A DNA stretch of 5,597 nt from Georgenia sp. (GTDB lineage: Bacteria > Actinomycetota > Actinomycetes > Actinomycetales > Actinomycetaceae): positions 1-5,597 of the forward strand of contig DAHVRG010000178.1 in assembly GCA_027322565.1 (NCBI GenBank), in the 5' to 3' direction. Within the stretch, counting starts at the first letter, position 1; each line of letters opens with the position of its first letter. Of the stretch, positions 1-5,264 are shown piece by piece. Made by a program: the position numbers and the translations under genes. The notes under the pieces were generated by a model. That model searched no databases, was not told the DNA's origin, and saw only the letters and a program-made list of their open reading frames with translations.

Positions 1-420
1 AGCTGGGAGCATCTCGAGCGGCACACCGCGGGCCCGGACGTGCTCGTCGTCACGCCGCCGGCGGAGCTGCGCCGGGGCGTCCCGCTCGGCCGCGGTGCCG
101 GCCGTACCGTCGTCGTTCTCCTCGGCATGGTGCTCCTGCTCGCCACCGGTGCGGTCCCGCCCGCGGTCGCCGGCCTCCTCGCGGCATGCGCACTGGTCCT
201 GTCCGGGGCGCTCACGCCCGTCCAGGCGTTCCGGAACATCGGCTGGTCCACCGTCGTCCTCGTCGCCGGGATGATCCCGCTGTCCACCGCGTTCGTCACC
301 ACCGGAGCGGCCGAGGTCGCCCACGGCGTTCGGCGTGCGGCTCCTCATCGAGCTGGTGCTCGCGTGTTCGTGCCACCGCGCCGGGCTCAGCGCCGCGACG
401 CGAGCAGCGCGGAGCGGTAA
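1..420 (+). pseudogene. SLC13-family permease, 3' fragment, truncated within the membrane domain
   Basis: Open from the first base in frame 1, so the gene begins upstream of the window. The first ~30 residues (SWEHLERHTAGPDVLVV and the following PPAELRRGVPLG) resemble the end of a TrkA-C/RCK regulatory domain and its link to the second membrane half in SLC13 (DASS) anion symporters. Two hydrophobic segments follow: roughly codons 37-62 (VVVLLGMVLLLATGAVPPAV and beyond) and codons 81-102, containing GWSTVVLVAGMIPLSTAFV and then TTGAAE, a pattern typical of this family. Homology-like sequence stops near position 325-330. The remaining codons read as a hydrophilic Arg/Ala-rich tail that overlaps the end of the convergent tetR gene by 34 bp, so it is probably junk. 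An intact protein should have roughly 100-150 more residues with several helices. The likely explanation is a deletion that removed the C-terminus; a frameshift or assembly error is less likely because neither other frame resumes clear family sequence. Transport function is probably lost. Family call is moderate to good; pseudogene call is inference. Confidence 0.72.
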
Positions 421-962
421 CGCGTCTCCCGCTCCTCCGGCGTGCCCGGGAGCAGGCCAGCGAGCTCGAGGCTCACCAGCCCGTGCGCCAGCGACCACAG
501 CCGCAGCGCCAGCTCGGTGGCGCCTTCCGGACGCTCGGTCCGGGGGAGGCGGGCGACGGCGTCGCGCAGCACGCCGAAGGTCGGGCGGACGACGGTGGGG
601 ACGTCGCCGGCCGGCTCGTCCGTCCCGGCGGCGCCGCCGAACATCACCCGGTAGAAGTGCGGGTTGGCCAGCGCGTTCTCCCGGTAGGCCAGGCCGAGCG
701 CGAAGAGGTCGGCCCCGGGGTCGGCGGTGCGGGGCACCGCCGCCAGCCGTTCGGCGAAGCGCCGGAAGCCCTCGTCGACCACCGCGCGGACCAGGCCGTC
801 CCGGCCACCGAAGAGGGTGTAGACCGCCGCGGTCGTGGTCCCGGCGGCGGCGGCCAGCCGGCGCAGTGACAGCCCCTGGCTCCCACCCTCCGAGACTGCC
901 GCGGACCCGAGCTCGACGAGGGTGGCGCGGAGGGCGGCGTCGTGCGGTCTCGGTCGGGGCAT
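387..962 (-). CDS. TetR/AcrR-family transcriptional repressor, WHG-type C-terminal domain
   Basis: 191 residues, the usual TetR length. The N-terminal DNA-binding domain covers about residues 8-55, with the helix-turn-helix in LSLRRLAAAAGTTTAAVYTLF (two fragments: LSLRRLAAAAGTT at 31-43, TAAVYTLFGGRDGL at 44-57). The C-terminal ligand/dimer domain has FYRVMFGG (103-110) and WSLAHGLVSLELAG (156-169), the W..xHG signature of the TetR_C_33/WHG group. The inducer cannot be predicted. ATG at 962 is the only reasonable start. There is no Shine-Dalgarno sequence in front of it (the mRNA-sense bases are CCCTCC), and a good promoter places the transcript start at or next to the ATG, so the mRNA is probably leaderless. 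The gene is divergent from the membrane-protein gene at 1049 and shares with it an operator-like palindrome (992-1023). Autorepression plus repression of the neighbour is the natural model (inference). Its 3' end overlaps the broken permease gene tail to tail. Confidence 0.93.
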   Translation of the reverse strand: MPRPRPHDAALRATLVELGSAAVSEGGSQGLSLRRLAAAAGTTTAAVYTLFGGRDGLVRAVVDEGFRRFAERLAAVPRTADPGADLFALGLAYRENALANPHFYRVMFGGAAGTDEPAGDVPTVVRPTFGVLRDAVARLPRTERPEGATELALRLWSLAHGLVSLELAGLLPGTPEERETRYRSALLASRR

Positions 963-968
963 GGAGGG

Positions 969-997
969 AGTCTAGGTCGTTGACACGAGCATGTCTA
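969..997 (-). promoter_or_regulatory. Predicted promoter of the tetR gene
   Basis: On the minus strand a -35 box TAGACA (992-997, 5 of 6 to TTGACA) and a -10 box TAGACT (969-974, 4 of 6 to TATAAT) are separated by exactly 17 bp. Transcription would begin about 6-7 bp past the -10 box, at about 962-963, which is the A of the start codon or the base before it. The -35 box lies inside the left arm of the palindromic operator, so bound repressor would block it. Prediction by eye only. Confidence 0.5.
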
Positions 998-1010
998 ACA
1001 CTGTTAGATC
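980..1010 (+). promoter_or_regulatory. Predicted promoter of the four-helix membrane protein gene
   Basis: A perfect -35 hexamer TTGACA lies at 980-985. The -10 element is weak: TTAGAT at 1004-1009 (18-bp spacing) or TAGATC at 1005-1010 preceded by TGT like an extended -10 (19-bp spacing). Either lies within the palindromic operator, and the -35 lies inside the spacer of the divergent tetR promoter, so the two promoters physically overlap. The -35 is convincing; the -10 choice is uncertain. Confidence 0.5.
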
Positions 1011-1023
1011 ACAGTGTTAGACA
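992..1023. promoter_or_regulatory. Palindromic operator, probable TetR binding site
   Basis: Two perfect 12-bp arms, TGTCTAACACTG (992-1003) and CAGTGTTAGACA (1012-1023), surround an 8-bp spacer. Nested in the left part is a second, tighter palindrome, TCTAACA-C-TGTTAGA (994-1008). The motif TGTTAGA or its complement therefore occurs three times (994-1000, 1002-1008, 1015-1021). The AT-rich site stands out in this GC-rich sequence, sits between the divergent tetR and membrane-protein genes and covers a -35 box of one and the -10 region of the other. This is the classic geometry for a TetR-family operator; binding by the adjacent regulator is inferred. Confidence 0.85.
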
Positions 1024-1035
1024 CATTCGTACCCC

Positions 1036-1043
1036 GGGAGGAG
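1036..1043 (+). promoter_or_regulatory. Ribosome binding site fixing a GTG start
   Basis: GGGAGGAG ends 5 bp before GTG at 1049. This strong Shine-Dalgarno sequence decides the start of the membrane-protein gene, which otherwise sits in a much longer open frame without a start. Confidence 0.85.
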
Positions 1044-1048
1044 CCACC

Positions 1049-1459
1049 GTGCTCGAGCTGTCCCAGCCCGCCCTGACCACCGCCGGCATCGCCGTGCTCG
1101 CGGCGACCACCGTCACCAGCGGCGGCTACTTCATGACCAAGGTGGTGACCGCGCAGGTCCCCGCCACCCCGTTCCAGACGTCCTTCTTCCGCGCCGGGCA
1201 CGCGCACGCCGGGGTGTTCATCATCCTCGGGCTGCTGTCCCTCCTCCTCACGGAGGCGACGGGCCTGACCGGGGGATGGCAGTGGCTCGCCCGCACCGGT
1301 GCCCTCGTCGCGGCGATCGTCATGCCGGCCGGGTTCTTCTTCTCCGCGATGGGCCGCGGCCGGGAGCGGCCCAACCGGTTCGTCGTCCTCCTCCCGGTGG
1401 GGGCGGCCTTCCTCATCGCCGGGCTCCTCACGCTCGGCGTCGGGCTCGTCACCGCCTGA
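1049..1459 (+). CDS. Four-helix integral membrane protein of unknown function, TetR-linked
   Basis: 136 residues starting at GTG 1049. Four hydrophobic segments are visible: about residues 11-30 (TAGIAVLAATTVTSGGYFM), 53-71 (HAGVFIILGLLSLLL), 79-101 (LVAAIVMPAGFFFSAM) and 110-134 (FVVLLPVGAAFLIAGLLTLG). Between helices 1 and 2 lies a short polar stretch ending in FFRAGHAHAG (46-55), with two histidines at the membrane edge; between helices 3 and 4 lies a basic loop GRGRERPNR. There is no recognisable catalytic motif and I do not assign a family. The gene is divergent from the tetR gene and shares an operator and overlapping promoters with it, so it is probably the regulator's main target. Small TetR-controlled membrane proteins are often involved in stress or drug response, but nothing in this sequence shows that. 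High GC at third codon positions and hydrophobicity support a real gene. Confidence 0.87.
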   Translation: MLELSQPALTTAGIAVLAATTVTSGGYFMTKVVTAQVPATPFQTSFFRAGHAHAGVFIILGLLSLLLTEATGLTGGWQWLARTGALVAAIVMPAGFFFSAMGRGRERPNRFVVLLPVGAAFLIAGLLTLGVGLVTA

Positions 1460-1548
1460 GCCGCCGGGTGCGAGCGGCCCCGCAAACCGCCCTCCCGCGC
1501 GTGTCCGCCGGGCGCCGGCCGGGCCATGTGTGGTTCAGTGGTCTCGCT

Positions 1549-1567
1549 GGTGCGTCTGTGGCGCACC
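1549..1567 (+). other. Small hairpin in the ftsK leader
   Basis: GGTGCG (1549-1554) and CGCACC (1562-1567) can pair around a 7-base loop, ending only 4 bases before the ftsK Shine-Dalgarno sequence. It could affect translation initiation, but a 6-bp GC stem is common by chance here. The rest of 1460-1582 shows only weak GC-rich inverted repeats (for example GCCGC at 1460-1464 with GCGGC at 1474-1478) and no clear promoter. Confidence 0.25.
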
Positions 1568-1571
1568 GCTT

Positions 1572-1577
1572 GGAGGA
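1572..1577 (+). promoter_or_regulatory. Ribosome binding site for ftsK
   Basis: GGAGGA, 5 bp before ATG 1583. It favours this start over the in-frame ATG at 1526. Confidence 0.85.
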
Positions 1578-1582
1578 CTCAC

Positions 1583-4219
1583 ATGGCGACCCGTACGACT
1601 TCCCCCGCACGGTCCGCCCGGTCGAGCCGGCCGAGCAGGAGCTCGGCCACCCGCGCCGGTGGACGGTCGAGTCGCGCCCCGAGCAGGCCGCGTCCCGCGT
1701 GGCCGGTGCGGATGGTGCGCGGGCTGTGGTTGGGGATCGCCCACGTCATCGGAGGGACCCTGCGTCGGATGGGAAGTGGTGCCCGCGGGCTGGACCCCGC
1801 GCTGCGCAAGGACGGGGTGGCCCTGCTCCTGCTCGCGCTGGCGATCGTCGTCGCCGCGCGTGAGTGGTTCGGCCTCTCCGGGGCGGCGGGCACGGTGATC
1901 CACGCCGTCGCCGCCGGCAGCGTGGGTCTGCTCGGCGTCCTGCTCCCGCTCGTCCTCGTCGTCCTCGCCGTCCGGCTCATGCGCCACCCCGAGCGGACCC
2001 AGGACAACGGGCGCGTGACCATCGGCATCGCCGTGGGCGTCGTCGCCGTCACCGGCATCATCCACGTCGCCCGCGGCGTCCCGAGCCCGCGGGAGGACTT
2101 CGCCGCCGTCCAGGACGCCGGCGGTCTCGTCGGCTGGCTCCTCGGCACGCCGCTGACCGTCCTGCTCAGCGAGTGGGTGGCCATCCCCGTCCTCGCGCTC
2201 CTCGCCTTCTTCTCCGTCCTCATCGTCACCGCGACGCCGGTGGCGGCCATCCCGCGCAAGCTCGGTGCGCTCGCCCGGCGTCCCGGGAGCGGCGACGCCC
2301 CCCGTGAGGGGGACGACGACGTCGCTGCCGCACGGCCGCCGAAGCCGCGCCGTCGGGCGAAGAAGGCCCCGGCGGTCACCCCGGGGGAGTACCACGCCGA
2401 CGAGGCCTACGCGCGCGCGGCGGAGACCGAGCCCGACCCGGAGGCGACCGCCGTCCTGGCCGGGAAGGGCAAGGGCCGGACCGGGCGCCGGCCCAAGGCC
2501 GCCGCACCGCAGCCCGAGCCGGAGACCCCGGTGGCGGAGGAGGAGCTCTCCGCCCCGCCCACCGAGCCGCTACCGGCCCGCGCCGAGCAGCTCGAGCTCA
2601 GCCCGGACATCGTCTACCAGCTCCCGGCCGACGACGTCCTCGTCAAGGGCGCGCCCCACAAGGTGAGGTCCGCCGCCAACGACCGCGTGGTCGAGGCCCT
2701 GTCCAACGTCCTCGAGCAGTTCGAGATCAACGCCAAGGTCACCGGCTTCTCCCGCGGTCCCACGGTCACCCGCTACGAGGTCGAGCTCGGGGCAGGCACC
2801 AAGGTCGAGCGGGTGACGGCGCTGAGCAAGAACATCGCCTACGCCGTCGCCAGCGCCGACGTCCGCATCCTCTCCCCGATCCCCGGCAAGTCCGCGATCG
2901 GGATCGAGATCCCGAACGCCGACCGCGAGACCGTCGCCCTCGGCGACGTGCTGCGCTCCTCGGCGGCCCGCCGCAGCGAGCACCCGCTCGTCATCGGTGT
3001 GGGCAAGGACGTCGAGGGGGGCTACGTCGTCGCCAACCTGGCGAAGATGCCGCACCTGCTCGTCGCCGGCGCCACCGGTGCGGGCAAGTCGAGCTTCGTC
3101 AACTCGATGATCACCTCGATCATGATGCGCGCCACCCCGGAGGAGGTGCGCATGGTGCTCATCGACCCCAAGCGGGTGGAGCTGACGATCTACGAGGGCA
3201 TCCCGCACCTCATCACGCCGATCATCACCAACCCGAAGAAGGCGGCCGAGGCGCTGGACTGGGTGGTGCGGGAGATGGACGCCCGTTACGACGACCTCGC
3301 CGCCTACGGGTACAAGCACATCGACGACTTCAACGCCGGGGTCCGGTCCGGGAAGGTCAAGCCGCTGCCGGGCAGCGAGCGGAAGATCTCCACCTACCCC
3401 TACCTCCTCGTCGTCGTCGACGAGCTGGCCGACCTCATGATGGTGGCCCCCCGCGACGTCGAGGCCTCCGTCCAGCGCATCACCCAGCTCGCCCGGGCCG
3501 CCGGCATCCACCTCGTGCTCGCCACGCAGCGGCCCAGCGTCGACGTCGTCACCGGGCTCATCAAGGCCAACGTCCCCTCCCGGCTGGCCTTCGCGACGTC
3601 GTCGCTCGCCGACTCGCGGGTCGTCCTCGACCAGCCGGGTGCGGAGAAGCTCATCGGCCAGGGTGACGCGCTGTTCCTGCCGATGGGGGCACCCAAGCCG
3701 ATGCGCGTCCAGGGCGCCTGGGTCACCGAGTCCGAGATCCACGCCGTCGTCGACCACGTCAAGGCCCAGCTCCAGCCCACCTACCGCGAGGACGTCATCG
3801 CGCCCGCGGCGAAGAAGCAGGTCGACGAGGACATCGGGGACGACCTCGACCTCCTGCTCCAGGCCGCCGAGCTCGTCATCACCTCCCAGTTCGGCTCGAC
3901 GTCGATGCTCCAGCGCAAGCTGCGCGTCGGCTTCGCCAAGGCGGGGCGGCTCATGGACCTGCTCGAGTCCCGCGAGATCGTCGGTCCGTCGGAGGGCTCC
4001 AAGGCCCGTGACGTCCTCGTCCAACCCGACCACCTGCCCGCCACGCTGGCGATGCTCCGCGGCGAGGACCCGCCGTCGAGCGGTGGCGACGTCCCCTACG
4101 ACGTCGCCGCGGAGGTGGACGAGACGACGGTGCTGCCCGCCGGGGACGCCGAGGTCGCCGAGGACTACTACGACGACGCCCCCTCCGAGGACGACGCCTG
4201 GAACCTCACCGGCCGCTGA
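1583..4219 (+). CDS. ftsK: FtsK/SpoIIIE-type septal DNA translocase
   Basis: 878 residues. FtsK is a hexameric ATP-driven motor at the division septum that pumps chromosomal DNA and supports dimer resolution. The N-terminus (1-45) is Ser/Arg/Thr-rich and cytoplasmic. Hydrophobic segments follow at about 78-95, 108-131, 145-165 and 196-218 (possibly one more at 180-195), anchoring it in the membrane. A charged Ala/Pro/Glu linker spans 228-344. The alpha domain starts near Y345; the RecA-like motor has Walker A GATGAGKS (496-503, K502) and Walker B LLVVVDE (608-614, D613, E614), plus ATQRPSVDV (from 647) and PSRLAF. The winged-helix gamma domain (754-813, with [20 protein letters not shown]) recognises orienting DNA motifs. 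An acidic tail follows. I chose ATG 1583 because GGAGGA (1572-1577) lies 5 bp upstream and MATRTTS-like starts are typical; an in-frame ATG at 1526 would add 19 residues without a good ribosome site. All key residues are present. Confidence 0.98.
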   Translation: MATRTTSPARSARSSRPSRSSATRAGGRSSRAPSRPRPAWPVRMVRGLWLGIAHVIGGTLRRMGSGARGLDPALRKDGVALLLLALAIVVAAREWFGLSGAAGTVIHAVAAGSVGLLGVLLPLVLVVLAVRLMRHPERTQDNGRVTIGIAVGVVAVTGIIHVARGVPSPREDFAAVQDAGGLVGWLLGTPLTVLLSEWVAIPVLALLAFFSVLIVTATPVAAIPRKLGALARRPGSGDAPREGDDDVAAARPPKPRRRAKKAPAVTPGEYHADEAYARAAETEPDPEATAVLAGKGKGRTGRRPKAAAPQPEPETPVAEEELSAPPTEPLPARAEQLELSPDIVYQLPADDVLVKGAPHKVRSAANDRVVEALSNVLEQFEINAKVTGFSRGPTVTRYEVELGAGTKVERVTALSKNIAYAVASADVRILSPIPGKSAIGIEIPNADRETVALGDVLRSSAARRSEHPLVIGVGKDVEGGYVVANLAKMPHLLVAGATGAGKSSFVNSMITSIMMRATPEEVRMVLIDPKRVELTIYEGIPHLITPIITNPKKAAEALDWVVREMDARYDDLAAYGYKHIDDFNAGVRSGKVKPLPGSERKISTYPYLLVVVDELADLMMVAPRDVEASVQRITQLARAAGIHLVLATQRPSVDVVTGLIKANVPSRLAFATSSLADSRVVLDQPGAEKLIGQGDALFLPMGAPKPMRVQGAWVTESEIHAVVDHVKAQLQPTYREDVIAPAAKKQVDEDIGDDLDLLLQAAELVITSQFGSTSMLQRKLRVGFAKAGRLMDLLESREIVGPSEGSKARDVLVQPDHLPATLAMLRGEDPPSSGGDVPYDVAAEVDETTVLPAGDAEVAEDYYDDAPSEDDAWNLTGR

Positions 4220-4221
4220 GG

Positions 4222-4320
4222 CCCACTCCCCGGCGACAGCCCACGTCCCGCCGACAGCCCACGTCCTACCGAGAGCTCATCTCCCGGCGAGCGCCCAGTT
4301 CCCGTCGACAGCTCACCTCC
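4222..4320 (-). repeat. 18-bp tandem repeat array 1, directly after the ftsK stop codon
   Basis: Five complete 18-bp units and a half unit, read on the plus strand: CCCACTCCCCGGCGACAG (4222), CCCACGTCCCGCCGACAG (4240), CCCACGTCCTACCGAGAG (4258), CTCATCTCCCGGCGAGCG (4276), CCCAGTTCCCGTCGACAG (4294) and CTCACCTCC (4312-4320). Consensus CYCACKTCCCGSCGACAG. The array begins 2 bp after the ftsK TGA. The same repeat occurs inverted after the gene at the right end of the window. The strand given is relative, array 2 being called plus. The units contain no conserved palindrome and too little spacer for CRISPR. Function is unknown; the location suggests a 3' UTR or gene-end element. Confidence 0.88.
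4299..4318 (+). repeat. Left copy of a 20-bp inverted repeat flanking the methyltransferase gene
   Basis: Bases 4299-4318 are the reverse complement of 5150-5169 at 19 of 20 positions (the single mismatch pairs T4305 with G5163). It lies inside array 1. The pair encloses the methyltransferase gene, with 871 bp from outer edge to outer edge. Confidence 0.8.
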
Positions 4321-4424
4321 TGACGGCCCGACGTCGTCGAGCGCCCGACGGACGAACTCGTCCACCGGCAGGACGTCTCTGGTTGACTCGCCTCATGACG
4401 GGCGAACACAGGCACGGAACGACG

Positions 4425-5105
4425 ATGTCCCACAGGTACGAGTCGGCGGCCGCATGGCGTGAGGTCGACGCCTACTTCACCGAGGCGCTGGTGAGCGAGG
4501 ACGCCGCGCTCGCCGCGGCTCGTGAGTCGAGTGCGCGGACGACCATGCCCGACGCGGAGGTCGCCGCCAACCAGGGGGCGCTCCTCGGCCTCCTGACGAA
4601 GATCGCAGGCGCACGGCGGGTGCTGGAGTTCGGGACGCTGGCCGGATACTCCACCATCTGGTTCGCGCGCGCGGTAGGACCGGCCGGCAAGGTCGTCACG
4701 CTGGAGCTGGAGGAGTCGAACGCTGCCGTCGCCCGGGCGAACCTCGCGCACGCCGAGGTGCTCGACCGGGTGGACCTGATCGTCGGGCAGGCCGCGACGT
4801 CGGCGCAAGGGCTCATCGACGCCGGCACCGAACCGTTCGACCTCGTGTTCATCGACGCGGACAAACCGAGCAACCCGCTCTATCTCGACGCCGCGCTCAG
4901 GCTCACCCGGCCGGGTGCCGTCATCGTCATCGACAACGTCGTGCGCGACGGCGCTGTGGTCGCGCCCGACACCGGCGACCCCCGCGTCGAGGGAGTCCGC
5001 GCCGTGACCGCGACGATCGGTGCCGACGCAGACCTCGAGGCGACGGCGCTGCAGACGGTCGGTGTCAAGGGGTGGGACGGCCTCATCGTGGCCCGCCGCG
5101 TGTAG
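4425..5105 (+). CDS. Class I SAM-dependent O-methyltransferase (Methyltransf_3, COMT/CCoAOMT-like)
   Basis: 226 residues, the normal size for this soluble family, which transfers a methyl group from S-adenosylmethionine to a catechol-like or other hydroxyl, usually with a divalent metal. Visible motifs: ANQGALLGLL (48-57), the SAM-binding motif I VLEFGTLAGYST (67-77), the acidic residue after strand 2 in VTLELEE (E94), metal-site FIDADK (142-147), IDNVVRDG (169-176, D170/N171) and the closing TALQTVGVKGWDGL (207-220). The substrate cannot be deduced. ATG 4425 is preferred since homologues typically begin shortly before the WREVDAYF-like segment; ATG 4395 in the same frame would add 10 polar residues. 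Neither start has a strong ribosome site (only GGAA near 4416), and TTGACT at 4383-4388 could be a -35 box of a nearby promoter. The gene lies alone between two inverted 18-bp repeat arrays. Its codons are less strictly G/C-ending than those of ftsK (CAA, GAA, AAA, TAT occur), which may mean separate ancestry. Confidence 0.93.
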   Translation: MSHRYESAAAWREVDAYFTEALVSEDAALAAARESSARTTMPDAEVAANQGALLGLLTKIAGARRVLEFGTLAGYSTIWFARAVGPAGKVVTLELEESNAAVARANLAHAEVLDRVDLIVGQAATSAQGLIDAGTEPFDLVFIDADKPSNPLYLDAALRLTRPGAVIVIDNVVRDGAVVAPDTGDPRVEGVRAVTATIGADADLEATALQTVGVKGWDGLIVARRV

Positions 5106-5110
5106 CGGAG

Positions 5111-5157
5111 GCTCACCGTCCGGAGCATCGATGCGCCCGGACTGTCGGCAGGTGAGC
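5111..5157 (+). terminator. Composite inverted repeat after the methyltransferase gene, possible terminator
   Basis: Starting 5 bp after the TAG stop, outer arms GCTCACC (5111-5117) and GGTGAGC (5151-5157) and directly adjoining inner arms GTCCGG (5118-5123) and CCGGAC (5137-5142) can pair, with an 8-base bulge on the right. The apex contains the perfect palindrome GCATCGATGC (5125-5134). There is no following T-run, as is often the case in actinobacteria. It could end transcription in either direction between the convergent genes. Its right outer arm is part of repeat array 2. Confidence 0.5.
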
Positions 5158-5264
5158 TGTCGGCGGGAAGTGGCCTGTCGTCGGGAAGTGAGCTCTCGCC
5201 GGCAACTCAGCTCTCGCCGGGCAGTGGGCTGGCGGCGAAGAGGGGGCTGGCGGCGGGGAGGGGG
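5142..5264 (+). repeat. 18-bp tandem repeat array 2, directly after the stop of the right-hand gene
   Basis: Seven units on the plus strand: a 15-bp unit CTGTCGGCAGGTGAG (5142), then 18-bp units CTGTCGGCGGGAAGTGGC (5157), CTGTCGTCGGGAAGTGAG (5175), CTCTCGCCGGCAACTCAG (5193), CTCTCGCCGGGCAGTGGG (5211), CTGGCGGCGAAGAGGGGG (5229) and CTGGCGGCGGGGAGGGGG (5247). The last base, 5264, touches the TGA of the minus-strand gene (5265-5267). The units are the reverse complement of those in array 1. Neighbouring units fall into like pairs (GTC, GTC / CTC, CTC / GGC, GGC at bases 3-5), suggesting growth by local duplication. Function unknown. Confidence 0.88.
5150..5169 (-). repeat. Right copy of the 20-bp inverted repeat flanking the methyltransferase gene
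   Basis: Partner of 4299-4318 with 19 of 20 complementary positions, lying at the junction of the first two units of array 2. I see no target-site duplication outside the pair. Confidence 0.8.

Noticed and set aside
335..1048. Plus-strand frame through the tetR region joined to the membrane-protein gene
   Set aside because: The part before 1049 is an Arg/Pro/Ser/Gly-rich shadow of tetR; a strong ribosome site and a GTG at 1049 mark the true start.
1526..1582. Upstream ATG at 1526 as the ftsK start
   Set aside because: No ribosome binding site precedes it, whereas GGAGGA is correctly spaced before ATG 1583; the extra 19 residues would also cover the leader hairpin and ribosome site.
2570..4033. 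Long open frame of 487 codons on the minus strand opposite ftsK
   Set aside because: It is a mirror of ftsK's G/C-biased third positions; the translation is a low-complexity Asp/Gly/Val/Leu mix without any domain, while the plus strand encodes an unmistakable FtsK.
4350..4363. Palindrome GGACGA-AC-TCGTCC upstream of the methyltransferase as an operator
   Set aside because: A 6-bp GC-rich arm pair is common by chance in this sequence, and no linked regulator or clear promoter supports it.
4221..4424. Array 1 as a coding extension of the methyltransferase, giving AHxPxT hexapeptide repeats
   Set aside because: The open frame runs back into ftsK without a suitable start or ribosome site. An 18-bp unit stays open in any frame by its nature, and the family's usual N-terminus begins near 4425.
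4222..5264. CRISPR arrays
   Set aside because: The repeats are head to tail with no unique spacers, the 18-bp period is far too short, and no cas genes are seen.
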